DNA of 64,000 bases, from NCBI GenBank assembly GCA_963995525.1, contig OZ023206.1:70296270-70360269 (forward strand), in the 5' to 3' direction. The notes under the pieces are model-generated. The model did no database searches, was not told the DNA's origin, and saw only the letters and a list, made by a program, of their open reading frames with translations. Shown here one piece after another: positions 24,263-32,708 of this stretch; position 1 is the first letter of the stretch; each line of letters opens with the position of its first letter. The translations under genes and the position numbers were made by a program. The stretch is from Escarpia spicata. Lineage: Eukaryota; Annelida; Polychaeta; Sabellida; Siboglinidae.

Positions 24263-25122
24263 TTCTCTAGATCAGCCGATCAGCGTCTTGGCCGGATAAC
24301 TCCCCATTTGTTGTTCACCTCTTTCGACGTCTGCGGTCTGTGAAGTTATGCTCTTATCTAGCACTGCGTCCAATCCTTGTGGCTACTCAAAGCTTTTTAC
24401 ACTTCACCTCTGATAGACGTGTTCACTCGGACATCATCGCCACTTCTCTGGGAAGCATTCAGCCATGCTACAATTATGCAAGATTGGAGATCTACACTCT
24501 CGAGGGTGTTCGTGCGTGATGATGTCATCCACAAGAGAACTGTTCTGACAAACAGACAAAGAAAACATAGCTGAACCAACTCACCTCAGACTCAGTTCAG
24601 TAATCTATACTATTTTAACGTTTTTAGCGTTAACGGTTTTGACCAATTGTGGTTTACTGGTTTGTTTTATGACTTAGGATGACTACGATTTTGTGTATGA
24701 GGATCTGGTGTGCTAACTGCTGTTACGACGTTGTGGTGTATCTTAGGTTTTAAAATGTGACGAGTACCAATTGTGAATTATATAATAGCTGCATAATAAA
24801 TAGGCGTAGCAGTGGGGAAATGCAATCTGATGTGTGGTTCAATACAGACGTACGATTACATATGATGGCCACCATGTCTTCGTACATTGCCAAGTTACGC
24901 CATTGATACGATAACTGATACCTGACACTGATTCCAAAGCTGAATGGATCAGTCCCACTCAAGACCCTTGCCATAGTCTGTAATTATATTTTTTTTAAAT
25001 CAGCATAACGACCTCATGCAGAACGATCGGTGCGCAACAGAACCAATTCACAATGCATGCACACGATAAAGATAGGCTACTGTTTCAATTGCAGGAGGCA
25101 AATATTAGTATCACTAATAGGC
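24263..25122. other. Intergenic DNA, no gene seen
   Basis: No motif-bearing frame between the GT31 pseudogene and the Polinton target site. Confidence 0.55.
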
Positions 25123-25128
25123 ATCGAC
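25123..25128. repeat. Polinton target-site duplication, left
   Basis: ATCGAC immediately before the element; identical copy at 46533-46538. Confidence 0.95.
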
Positions 25129-25438
25129 AGTAGTAGTCGTGTGGTATTCACCCCCGTGTAAAAAGGTCATGTACCCAAGATCAAAGGAAGATCAAAGGAA
25201 TAGGCTCCGCCCCACCATTTTTTCCTAAAAACTTAGCACCTATAGAGAAAAAGTCAACATCAAAGGATTTGCCCTTTTTCCTATAAACTTAGCACAGTGA
25301 CTAAATACCCTTAAGTACCCTTAATTACCTTTGATTGACAGGACCACCCAACTGCGCTGATCCGTTGCCCTTTAGTGTGTGTTTCTTTTCTCTATACGTG
25401 ATTGACAGGTCCAACGACAAATCAGAGGCTTGGAATCC
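25129..25438 (+). repeat. Polinton left terminal inverted repeat
   Basis: Matches the complement of 46262-46532. The first ~112 bp are nearly identical. A 56-bp segment (about 25241-25296), which repeats the motif TTTCCTA(A/T)AAACTTAGCAC, is present only at this end. Similarity then resumes (GTGACTAAATACCCTTAAGT) and fades after AAATCAGAGGCTTGGAAT. Confidence 0.95.
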
Positions 25439-25454
25439 GCCCAGCCGTATTAAT

Positions 25455-25480
25455 GATTGGCTACTAACGCTACTATATAG
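25455..25480 (+). promoter_or_regulatory. Candidate core promoter of the rightward gene block
   Basis: A GATTGG (inverted CCAAT) at about 25455 and TATATAG at about 25474-25480 lie 33-58 bp before the first ATG at 25513. Position and motif suggest the promoter of the plus-strand block; there is no direct proof. Confidence 0.4.
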
Positions 25481-25512
25481 TATGGGCGGCCGGTGGCGTG
25501 AACAGTAGCAGC

Positions 25513-25966
25513 ATGGCGACGACTCCCGCTATACATTTCCGTGGGGGTGCGTCGTTCCTATCGAACTGGTATCCGTGTCGAGTGGTGGCGTACGGTCAGA
25601 TCCGTAGAGCACGCTTATCATTTTAGAAAAGCGATGTTTCACGACGATACCCAAACCGCTGAGTGCATCAAAGAGGCGTGGTCGGGGTATTGCGCAAAAC
25701 GCCGAAGTTACAGAATCGAGAAAAAGAGAACGAACGCCGAATGGTACGCCGTTAGGGTCGGGTGCATGAAGTCCCTGCTGATGAGCAAGTTCGGGGATTC
25801 AACGAAGTTGAAAGACGCCCTATTGGCTACCGGGAAAGCCGAATTGGTGGAGTGGGTGCCGTCGCACGATGCCTTCTGGGGTATTGGCATTGGCGGCAGA
25901 GAGGGACAGAATATGCTCGGTAAATTACTGATGGAGGTGCGCGAGGAGCTTAGAAGAAACGAATAA
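25513..25966 (+). pseudogene. NADAR-domain protein (DUF1768/YbiA-like N-glycosidase), frameshifted
   Basis: The N-terminal frame (ATG 25513) reads FRGGASFLSNWYPC, and the rest continues in another frame with SVEHAYHFRKAMFHDD, WYAVRVGCMKSLLMSKFG, LLATGKAELVEWVPSHDAFW, GIGIGG and GQNMLGKLLMEVREELR. These are the conserved blocks of the NADAR family in order, including FLSNxYPxxV, the xSVEHAYxxxK helix and DxFWGxG. NADAR proteins are N-glycosidases acting on ADP-ribose-linked substrates or riboflavin intermediates. Phages and large DNA viruses also carry them, and some reverse ADP-ribosylation. The frame changes once near 25590-25600; otherwise the ~150-residue domain is complete. It is the first gene after the left TIR. 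Its role in the element is inferred: possibly countering host NAD/ADP-ribose-based defence. Confidence 0.85.
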
Positions 25967-26004
25967 AGTTGGCGGTCGCGGCCGCGTGCGCGACAGTCGT
26001 AGAT

Positions 26005-26625
26005 ATGTGCGTGCCGTTGAAGTATCCGTTTACGTGTGTAGTGGCCGGCCCCACGGGGTGCGGCAAGACTACTTTCGTCGCTCGTCTAATACGGCATTCG
26101 GCCGCCGTGATCGAGCCGCCGCCCGAGAAAGTCCTGTGTTGCTACGGACAGTGGCAGGACGCCTACACGGCGATGCCGCCTACAATATAATTCGTAGAGG
26201 GCCTACCGGATCCGACGCGTTTAGACGCCAAAACGAGGACGCTTCTAGTGCTCGATGACCTCATGGAGGAAACCAATAGTCGGGTCACGACCCTGTTTAC
26301 TAAAAAAAGCCATCACTGTAATACGTCCGTCGTACAGTTGCTGCAGAATATGTTTCCGAAAGGAAAAGAGAGCCGCACGATTAGTCTGAACGCCCAATAT
26401 ATGGTGCTATTCAAGAGCCCCCGGGATGCCGGCCAAGTAAGTCACCTAGCAAAACAGATGTATCCGGGTAAGGTTGACTACATGATCGAGTCTTTCAAAG
26501 ACGCCACGTCGGCCGCGTACGGCTATCTTTTCGTAGATTTGAAACAGGAAACGGAGGAGGCCATGCGCCTGCGCACGTGTATATTTCCGGACGACCGTCT
26601 CCAGTACGCATACGTGAGGCGATAA
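26005..26625 (+). pseudogene. Polinton packaging ATPase (HerA/FtsK-like), one nonsense codon
   Basis: ATG 26005 is chosen because upstream codons lack another ATG and the core follows at once: CVVAGPTGCGKTTF is the Walker A motif (residues ~12-24). Walker B is LLVLDDL about 80 residues on, followed by an arginine-rich C-terminal half with SLNAQYMVLFKSPRD. The order and the ~205-residue length fit the genome-packaging ATPases of Polintons and related viruses, which drive DNA into the capsid. A TAA at 26188-26190, between Walker A and Walker B, interrupts the same frame; nothing else is broken. The gene follows the NADAR gene by 38 bp. Confidence 0.93.
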
Positions 26626-26665
26626 AAGGAGGGCGGCGTCACCGTGCGCGTCATTCGCTTTAAGG

Positions 26666-27021
26666 ATGACGGACCGCGTGAAGAGGCATGTCCTGGCGTT
26701 GCAGCTGCTGAGCCGTACTAAGAAGAACGTCGCACTGCGAAAGGCCGTAATCGCCCACGCCGACGCCGACCTCGTGTGTAGTCTGTGCGATTGCGCATAC
26801 AACATTCTGATAGGGAAGGTGAAAATATCGGCGAAGCAGAAAAAAGTACTGGCAAAATACAAGAATCACTTGCGTAAGCTGGGAAACAAAAAGGTGCCCG
26901 TCAAACAGAAACGGGCCATTCTGCAAACGGGATCGGGCGCTTTCTGACGGCCCTGCTGGCACCGTTAGCAAGCACCGTTTTACTGCCCCTGTTCAGACAG
27001 ACTTTCGGCGGGGGAAAGTGA
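26666..27021 (+). pseudogene. Conserved small basic Polinton protein, frameshift near C-terminus
   Basis: Lys/Arg-rich small protein starting MTDRVKRHVLALQLL, with CSLCDCAYNILIGKVKIS and KKVPVKQKRAILQTGSG. A hydrophobic C-terminal stretch (LLAPLASTVLLPLF) continues in another frame after about 26944, ending at TGA 27019-27021. I recall very similar short ORFs (basic body, then a Gly-Phe and hydrophobic tail) next to Polinton packaging and integrase genes in other invertebrates, so the two parts are probably one gene with a one-base loss. The basic body and hydrophobic tail could suit a DNA-condensing or membrane-active virion component; this is inference. Function is unknown. Confidence 0.7.
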
Positions 27022-27025
27022 GAGG

Positions 27026-27749
27026 ATGCAGCACGCAAAGAAGATGGCGTTGGTCGATCCGCGATTGGTGGAGAGCCTCCTGCTGCTCATTGACCAACCG
27101 CCGAGCACGACCCGATCGCGTGCGATGAGTAGCCTGGACAGTGACATGAAAAACGTCCTAAAACGATCGGATTTATCGGACCACGATAAGGCGGTGTCGT
27201 ACAATCAGCTGCTGGGCCGCTACAACGCGCTAGAGGCGGCCCGAGCGGCGCAGCCATTACGCGTGTCGGTGGTGAGCGGCGGCGGCGAAAGAGGCGACAA
27301 CGACGACGCCCTCGGACGCCATAGAGCGCGAAATAGTGGACAGCGTGCCGAAAACCCTGAAAGCGAAAGTCGGCCGCCTTATTGCAAAAATGAAATCCGA
27401 TCCGCTGTGTCGATGGAACGACCGCGGCGAGTTCGTGTACGACGGTCGAACGGTTAAGGGGAGCAACATGGTCGACCTCGTGAACGACCTTAGGCGAACA
27501 CAAAAGAAGATGGCCCCTCCTGTAGGGTGGAAAATGTTCGGGGAGCGTATGAGGGGACTGAATGTGCCTATGGAGTTCGTCGGTAACCCCCGGTATCGGA
27601 AGGCCATGCAGCAGTCTAAATGGGTAGAAGAGACGGCGCCGACGTCGGCTAAGCCCATTCGGCTCGGCGAGACGTGGACGCAGCAACACAGGCGGAGGAC
27701 CGTTAAAAAGCGCCATAGCGAAGTGCCGGAGTGGGAGACGTCGTCTTAA
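27026..27749 (+). pseudogene. Conserved Polinton hypothetical protein, frameshifted
   Basis: The N-terminal frame begins MQHAKKMALVDPRLVESL and includes SSLDSDMKNVLKRSDLSDHD and YNQLLGRYNAL. The C-terminal half is in another frame with VPKTLKAKVGRLIAKMK, LCRWNDRGEFVYDGR and VGWKMFGERMRGLNVP. The frames switch near 27300, after a Gly/Asp-rich linker. I recall this architecture from ORFs lying directly beside F54H12.3-like integrases in other Polintons. No enzymatic motif is visible; the WND-GE and GW segments are the conserved points. The charged linker suggests two separately folding parts. A structural or scaffold role is a guess. Confidence 0.65.
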
Positions 27750-27757
27750 GAGCAGCA

Positions 27758-27928
27758 ATGCGAAGGTCGGTGATCGTCGTCGTAGCCGCCACAGTGCTTG
27801 TCCTTGTCTACGTCGGCATATTGGCGTGCGTCAATCGTGATTGTTTATCAACGTTGTCATGGTGTCCGGGTGGACTCGTGGCGCTAAACGAAAGCGTCGA
27901 ACTCGACAACGAGACGAACCTTTTCTGA
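27758..27928 (+). CDS. Short single-pass membrane protein
   Basis: 56 codons from ATG 27758: a two-arginine start, a strong hydrophobic segment (VIVVVAATVLVLVYVGILAC, residues ~5-24), then a short Cys-containing acidic tail with one NES and one NET glycosylation-like motif. It overlaps the start of the integrase gene in another frame and follows the preceding gene by 8 bp. Positive-inside topology would put the tail outside. It is intact but short, so it may be fortuitous; the compact gene packing makes it plausible. Confidence 0.45.
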   Translation: MRRSVIVVVAATVLVLVYVGILACVNRDCLSTLSWCPGGLVALNESVELDNETNLF

Positions 27929-28967
27929 GGCGCGTCTATTACGACCCGAAACAGGCGGGCAGTTATGGCGGCGTCGACGCATTGTATAGGGGGGTCGCAG
28001 CACGCAAACCGGTCGTCGAGCGGTGGCTTGCGGCCCAAGATACGTACACCCTGCACAAACCGGTTAAACGAAATTTCAAACGACGCTGCGTTATCGTCGG
28101 TGGCCGAAACCAGCAGTGGCAAGTCGATTTGGTCGACGTCGCTACACTGAACAATTCAATTACGGCATAACGTTTCTATTGACGGTTATCGACGTTTTCT
28201 CGAAGAGGGCGTGGTGCGTCCCGTTGAAGAGTAAGTCGGGCCCGTCCCTCGTCGCGGCCTTCGAGACCCTGTTGCAGGCGGAACGACCGCCGCACGCCCT
28301 GCAGACGGACAAGGGGACGGAGTTTCTCAACGCGCCCCTACAGAAACTCTTGAGGAACTACGGCGTTCGCCATTTCGTGACGCATAACGAGGAGACTAAG
28401 TCGAGCGTCGTGGAACGATTCAATAGGACGCTGAAGACGCGCATGTGGCGCTATTTTACGAAACATCAGACGCTGCGACACGTAGAGGCGTTGCCGCATC
28501 TCGTACGATCGGACAACAACGCCTACCATCGAAGCATCGGCAGGACGCCGGCGAGCGTTAACGCCGAAAACCAGGAGAACGTATGGCAACGGCTGTACGG
28601 GGGCGCCGCTGGCGGCGGTAAACCGAAACTGCGAGAGGGAGACCGCGTGCGCATCAGCAAGGTGAAGGGTCGGTTCAGAAAAGGATACCTGGCTAACTGG
28701 AGCGAAGTGCTCTTCACCATCGTAGAGGCGCATCCGTCCGAGCCGCCCGTGTATCGGCTGGAGGACGACACCGGGACGCCGCTAGAGGGCACCTTCTACG
28801 AGGAGGAAGTACAACGCGTGATCGTCCCGAAGGACAAACTGTATCGCGTGGAGGCCGTTCTACGGCGTCGTAAGGGGGGCGCTGAAGTGCTCGTGAAATG
28901 GAGCGGCTATCCGGCCTCGTTCAACAGCTGGATCGACGCCGGGGCGCTCGTGGACTATAAAGGGTAG
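27859..28967 (+). pseudogene. Polinton integrase (RVE core + chromodomain), one frameshift
   Basis: The first frame (ATG 27859) carries a basic start, WLAAQDTYTLHKPVKRNFKR and WQVDLVDV, which holds the first catalytic Asp. After a frame change near 28145 the core continues: FLLTVIDVFSKRAW, the second Asp in LQTDKGTEF and Glu in SSVVERFNRTLK, with 34 residues between them (D,D34E). An SH3-like basic segment (LREGDRVRISKVKGRFRKGY) follows. A C-terminal chromodomain (YRVEAVLRRRKGG, EVLVKWSGYPASFNSWI) could bind methylated histone tails and guide insertion. This is the F54H12.3-type integrase of Polintons, which joins the TIR ends to host DNA and makes the 6-bp duplication. Confidence 0.95.
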
Positions 28968-29105
28968 GGCAGTCGTGGTGTCGCCGGACAGTCATGTGGA
29001 TTCGCCACATGGGGTGCTGGCGCCTACACGAGGCGGGCCTGTTCAACGGTTTTTCGTTCTTTTGTAAAGGCCCCTGCTGCATTGAGAGACCGCAGTGGCG
29101 CTACG

Positions 29106-29456
29106 ATGACCGACGGGGCGACATCCAACGAGACGCCTACAAGCGGGCGGCCTACAACATACGCTGGTTCGGCAGCCGACGAAAACGAGTCAAGCGCCTT
29201 CGCGATCGACGCCAGCGCGGACTCCGTCGACGCGTCCGCACCTATCACCCCCTCCGTCCGCGAACACCCTCCATGGCATTTCTTCGGGAGCGACTGCCCT
29301 AAATCCGAAATCATCTTCATATGCCAGGTCGTCGTCCTGTACTCGGTCATCATCGTGAGTATATAAAATCTGTCGAGAGGGCAGGGCGACTCCAACCTGT
29401 GGACGGCCCTGTTGAGTAGCTGTCTCGGCTACCTGCTCCCGAGTCCGTCTATATGA
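29106..29456 (+). pseudogene. Conserved Polinton membrane protein (FFGxDCPKSEI motif), nonsense codon
   Basis: The frame from ATG 29106 has an acidic Ser/Thr/Ala-rich N-terminus, then WHFFGSDCPKSEIIFICQVV running into a hydrophobic segment, and ends at TAA 29364-29366. The same frame then continues with NLWTALLSSCLGYLLPSPSI to TGA 29454-29456. I recall both blocks, the FFGxDCPKSEI membrane entry and the LWTALLSSCLGYLLP tail, as one short conserved protein preceding the penton gene in other Polintons. The internal TAA is therefore read as a disabling mutation. Role unknown; its position between integrase and capsid genes suggests a virion or entry-related membrane component (inference). Confidence 0.7.
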
Positions 29457-29463
29457 CGTCGCG

Positions 29464-30298
29464 ATGGCTTCGTCTGACTTTTACCTGGTCCTGCCGAGCA
29501 ACGCGTCCATGAAGGCGCACCCCGAAAACACGTTGACTCACTACACCACGAAGCTGCCGCGGCGCATCGACCTGTCGGGCCAATGGGAGTGCGGTATGGT
29601 AAATCTACAGTACCCGCACACGTGGTACAACGTGAGGGTCGCGGACTCGTACTTTCATCTGTCCTGCAGGACGGCGTCGCCCAATACACTGTTTAACTTC
29701 GGCGGCGAGACGGTTTTCCGACAGGGGCAAATTCCTTACGGGTTTTACAACAGACGGGAGACCTCAACGCGGTACTGGTGAAACTGAGCACCGACGCCGT
29801 CAAGGCACGCCTGACGTACAGCACCATCACCAACCGGATGACGCTATATCTATCGCCGGGTGTCGAATTTCGCTTGTCGCCTGATAGCAGGCTGAAGAAC
29901 GTGCTAGGTTTCGAATCGGCCGTCATCGTGAGCCCACTCTTGGGAGATTCGGCCGGCAGCGGAAACGCCGCCTATACCTACGAGCACGAGGGCCGGCATA
30001 CGGTGGACATGAACGCGGGTATCGACACGCTGTACGTGTACACCGATATCGTAGAGACGCGCATCGTCGGCAACACGTTTGCCCCGCTCCTTCGACCCGT
30101 CGCCGTCTTCGGGCTGAAAGGGGCCACTATTGCGAACTCGTTCGACCGCATTCAATACGTGCCCCTCCTGCGGCGCCAATTCGAGACGGTCGAGATCGAT
30201 ATAAGGGACGACTTCGGTCAACCGATACCATTCGAGGGGGGGGGGGGGAACTCGTGACGACGCTTCGCATCAGACGCTGCAAATCTAAACTGTTTTGA
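29464..30298 (+). pseudogene. Penton / minor capsid protein (single jelly-roll), two frame breaks
   Basis: The N-terminal frame starts MASSDFYLVLPSNASMKAHP with THYTTKLPRRIDLSGQWECG and YPHTWYN. The main body continues in another frame (from about 29770) with LYLSPGVEFRLSP, DTLYVYTDIVETRIVG, LRPVAVFGL and FETVEIDIRDDFGQPIPF. These are typical of the Polinton minor capsid protein that forms the five-fold penton. A second break occurs in a run of 13 G (30236-30248), after which a short basic tail ends at TGA 30296-30298. It starts 7 bp after the preceding gene and is followed within 3 bp by the next ATG, matching the tight virion-gene cluster. Confidence 0.9.
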
Positions 30299-30300
30299 AG

Positions 30301-30723
30301 ATGACGACGCGCAACGCGTACGACGACTACTACCTTCGTCAGGTCGGCGGCGCGCTGTCCGTCTTCGTCGATGGCTGAGGCCAGCGGGGTCACGGTCTGG
30401 GAAATCTCTTCGGCAGTCTGTTTCGAAGCGCCATGCCGCTTATTAAGAGGGGCGCCGTGGCGCTGGGGAAGCGCCCCCTTAATACGGGCATACGTATGGC
30501 GCAGGACATCGTCGCCGGCCAGAATCTGAAACAGTCGGTAAAAAGGCGCGCGAAAGAGGCCGGCGCCGACCTGCTCGACGGGCTACTGAATAAGCGGCCG
30601 CCGCCGCCGCCGAAAAAACGACGCCGCCGCATAAAGACACCGGGTAAGGCGGCGACGACCAGTAAGAAGAAGGGGCGCCGCCCGAAACGGACGTCACCGT
30701 CGAGCGATATATTCAGTCGTTAG
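30301..30723 (+). pseudogene. Small basic virion-type protein, nonsense codon
   Basis: ATG 30301 opens with an Asp/Tyr-rich stretch (YDDYYLRQVGGALSVFV). A TGA at 30376-30378 stops it, but the same frame continues with GHGLGNLFGSLFRSAMPLIK, LGKRPLNTGIRMAQDIVAGQ and KEAGADLLDGLL, then a poly-Pro and Lys/Arg tail. The Gly-rich amphipathic stretch plus basic tail, placed between penton and major capsid, is a recurrent Polinton gene. It has been compared with adenoviral core or membrane-lytic proteins; which of the two it resembles is unclear to me. Only the single stop breaks the 140-codon frame. Confidence 0.75.
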
Positions 30724-30729
30724 GGAAAA

Positions 30730-32039
30730 ATGGCGTTCGTGCATCGGCAGTCGTGCGAGGGCATCAAGACCGAACTGGACCTGTTCGACATGCCGCCGAC
30801 GCAGACGAGCATCGTGAGCGGTCAGTGGATCGACTACCAGCCGCTGACGTCTCTCGACGCCGGCGGGCCTATCGAATTTCTCGTCCCGGGTTCGGGCGAC
30901 GACTACGTGGATCTGTCGAGCGTTAGACTGTACGTCCGATTCAAACTGGTCCAGGGAGACGGCACCAATCTCGTGAACGCTTCCGTCGTGGCGCCGGTCA
31001 ACAATGTTCTCCATTCGATGTTCAGCAAAGTCGACGTGTCGCTGAACGGAACGCTCGTAACGCCGTCGACCAATACGTACCCGTGTCGGGCCTACCTCGA
31101 AACGCTGCTGAGCTACGGCGACGATGCGAAAGGGACGCAGCTCCAGGGGGGCCTGTGGTACAAAGACACCGCCGGCTCCATGGAGGCGACCGACGGCGGG
31201 GGGAACGTCGGGTACACGGCGCGGAGCCACCTCACGGCGGGCAGCAGCGAGGTGGAGATGATGGGACGCCTACACGTCGACGTGTTCATGCAAAACCGGT
31301 ACCTGGTGAGCGGCGTCGATATGAAGATGCGAATGGTGCGCGCGAAGGACGCCTTCGCGCTCATCGGCGACGCAGCCGACCCGGGGTGGAAAATCGTGCT
31401 GGTGGAGACCTACCTGCAAGTGCCAAAAGCTAAGGTGAACACGTCCGTCCAGCTCGCCCACATTAAAGCGTTGGCGCGCGTGACGGCCAAGTACCCGATA
31501 CGTCGAGTCGACACCAAGGGGTTCTCGATACCGCAGGGGACGATGTCTCACACGCACGAGAACGTCTACCTGGGCGTCCTCCCGAAACGCGTGTTCATGT
31601 TCCTGATAGACAACGACGCCTTTGACGGAACCTACTTTAAAAACCCGTTCAACGCGAAACACAACGACAAAAACTTCGTGGCGCTCTACGCCGACGGTCG
31701 CCGACGATACCGAGCAAACCATTGCAGCCGAACTTTGCGCAGCGGCACTACGTACGAAGCTACAGGAACCTCTTCGCGGCGACGGGAAAAGGGTACGAGG
31801 ACGAGGGAAACGATCTGACGCGCTACGACTTCGGCGGCGGCTACACCATCTTCGGTTTCGATCTGACGCCCGACTGCTGCGACGGGGACCACTTTAACCT
31901 CGTGCGTAAGGGGGCGCTGCGCGCTGAAATACATTTCGCTGACGCCCTACCCCGACCGGTGAACGTCATCGTGCACGCCGAATTCGAAGGGGTGGTGGGG
32001 ATTGACATGAGCCGGAACGTCGTGCTCGAATCGTTGTAG
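30730..32039 (+). pseudogene. Major capsid protein (double jelly-roll, F54H12.2-like), one frameshift
   Basis: ATG 30730 gives MAFVHRQSCEGIKTELDLFD, then VDLSSVRLYVRFKLVQGDG, NNVLHSMFSKVDVSLNG, YLETLLSYGDDAK and VFMQNRYLVSGVDMKM. Near the C-terminus come NLFAATGKGYEDEGNDLTRY and FVNIVHAEFEG-type residues in a second frame. The first frame is open for about 320 codons of true sequence and shifts near 31,700; the rest ends at TAG 32037-32039. Total length (~435 residues) and motif order match the Polinton/adintovirus major capsid protein, which forms pseudo-hexameric capsomers. The protease gene starts one base after the stop, suggesting one transcript. Confidence 0.93.
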
Positions 32040-32040
32040 C

Positions 32041-32490
32041 ATGGACACGTTTCAACTGATGCGCCGCCTACGAGTCGACCCGTACACTAGGAGCGTCGTC
32101 GACGGCGTCACGCCGAGAGACGGCCTACCGAAAAGGCGTCTCACCGCGCTTCCGGCGGCCTTCGTGTGCAACACCGACGACGGCGGCGAACCGGGGGCGC
32201 ACTGGGTGGCGTTCTACGTCGACGTCGACGGCCGCGGCGACTACTTCGATTCGTACGGCCTGCCGCCCCTGCACGACGACTTTCGCGCCTTCCTGCGCCG
32301 CAACTGCGGTGCCTCGTGGACGCACAACGACAAGCGACTGCAGAGCGTCGTATCTAACGTGTGCGGACAATATTGCGTCGCCTACCTGCTATTGCGATGC
32401 CGCGGTATGCCGCTCGAGGGCTTAAAGTCCCTATTCGGACCCGATAGGGTGGCCAACGACTGTCTCGTATTCGACTGGCTAAAGCCTTGA
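32041..32490 (+). CDS. Adenain-like cysteine protease (C5 family), intact
   Basis: 149 residues from ATG 32041. The catalytic layout of adenovirus-type maturation proteases is visible: His54 in GAHWVAFYVD, Asp70 in YFDSYG, the oxyanion Gln101 in LQSVVSNVCGQYC and the nucleophile Cys112. The length is slightly short of adenain (~200) but normal for Polintons. Family members cleave capsid and core precursors during particle maturation. It is one of the few undamaged genes of the element and the last gene of the plus block. Confidence 0.95.
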   Translation: MDTFQLMRRLRVDPYTRSVVDGVTPRDGLPKRRLTALPAAFVCNTDDGGEPGAHWVAFYVDVDGRGDYFDSYGLPPLHDDFRAFLRRNCGASWTHNDKRLQSVVSNVCGQYCVAYLLLRCRGMPLEGLKSLFGPDRVANDCLVFDWLKP

Positions 32491-32538
32491 ACATTATTAT
32501 TATTATTATTGTCGCTTTCCGCTTACTGTATTCGCACT

Positions 32539-32544
32539 AATAAA
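32539..32544 (+). terminator. Poly(A) signal of the plus block
   Basis: AATAAA about 50 bp after the protease stop codon. Confidence 0.6.
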
Positions 32545-32582
32545 AAGCAAAACGTTGAAAACGTACAGGGTGTGTATACATA

Positions 32583-32588
32583 TTTTAT
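32583..32588 (-). terminator. Poly(A) signal of the minus block
   Basis: TTTATT on the plus strand (AATAAA on the minus strand) about 120 bp past the polymerase stop. It faces the plus-block signal across ~40 bp, so the two transcription units converge here. Confidence 0.5.
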
Positions 32589-32708
32589 TATTAGTACCTT
32601 TCCCTCCTCCGCCTTGTAGGCGGCCCAGTCTCTAGCTAGGGCCCCTACCCTTAGGGGAGGTGGGGGCGCCTATAAGGCGCGCCCTAGGGGCCTGCCCTCC
32701 TACACTAA

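Noticed and set aside
27087..27758. A 223-codon minus-strand frame opposite the Polinton hypothetical gene
   Set aside because: It is an antisense shadow in GC-rich DNA, and the plus strand has conserved motifs.
30694..31722. Long minus-strand frames opposite the major capsid gene
   Set aside because: Arg/Val/His-rich antisense translation without motifs; caused by high GC and codon bias.
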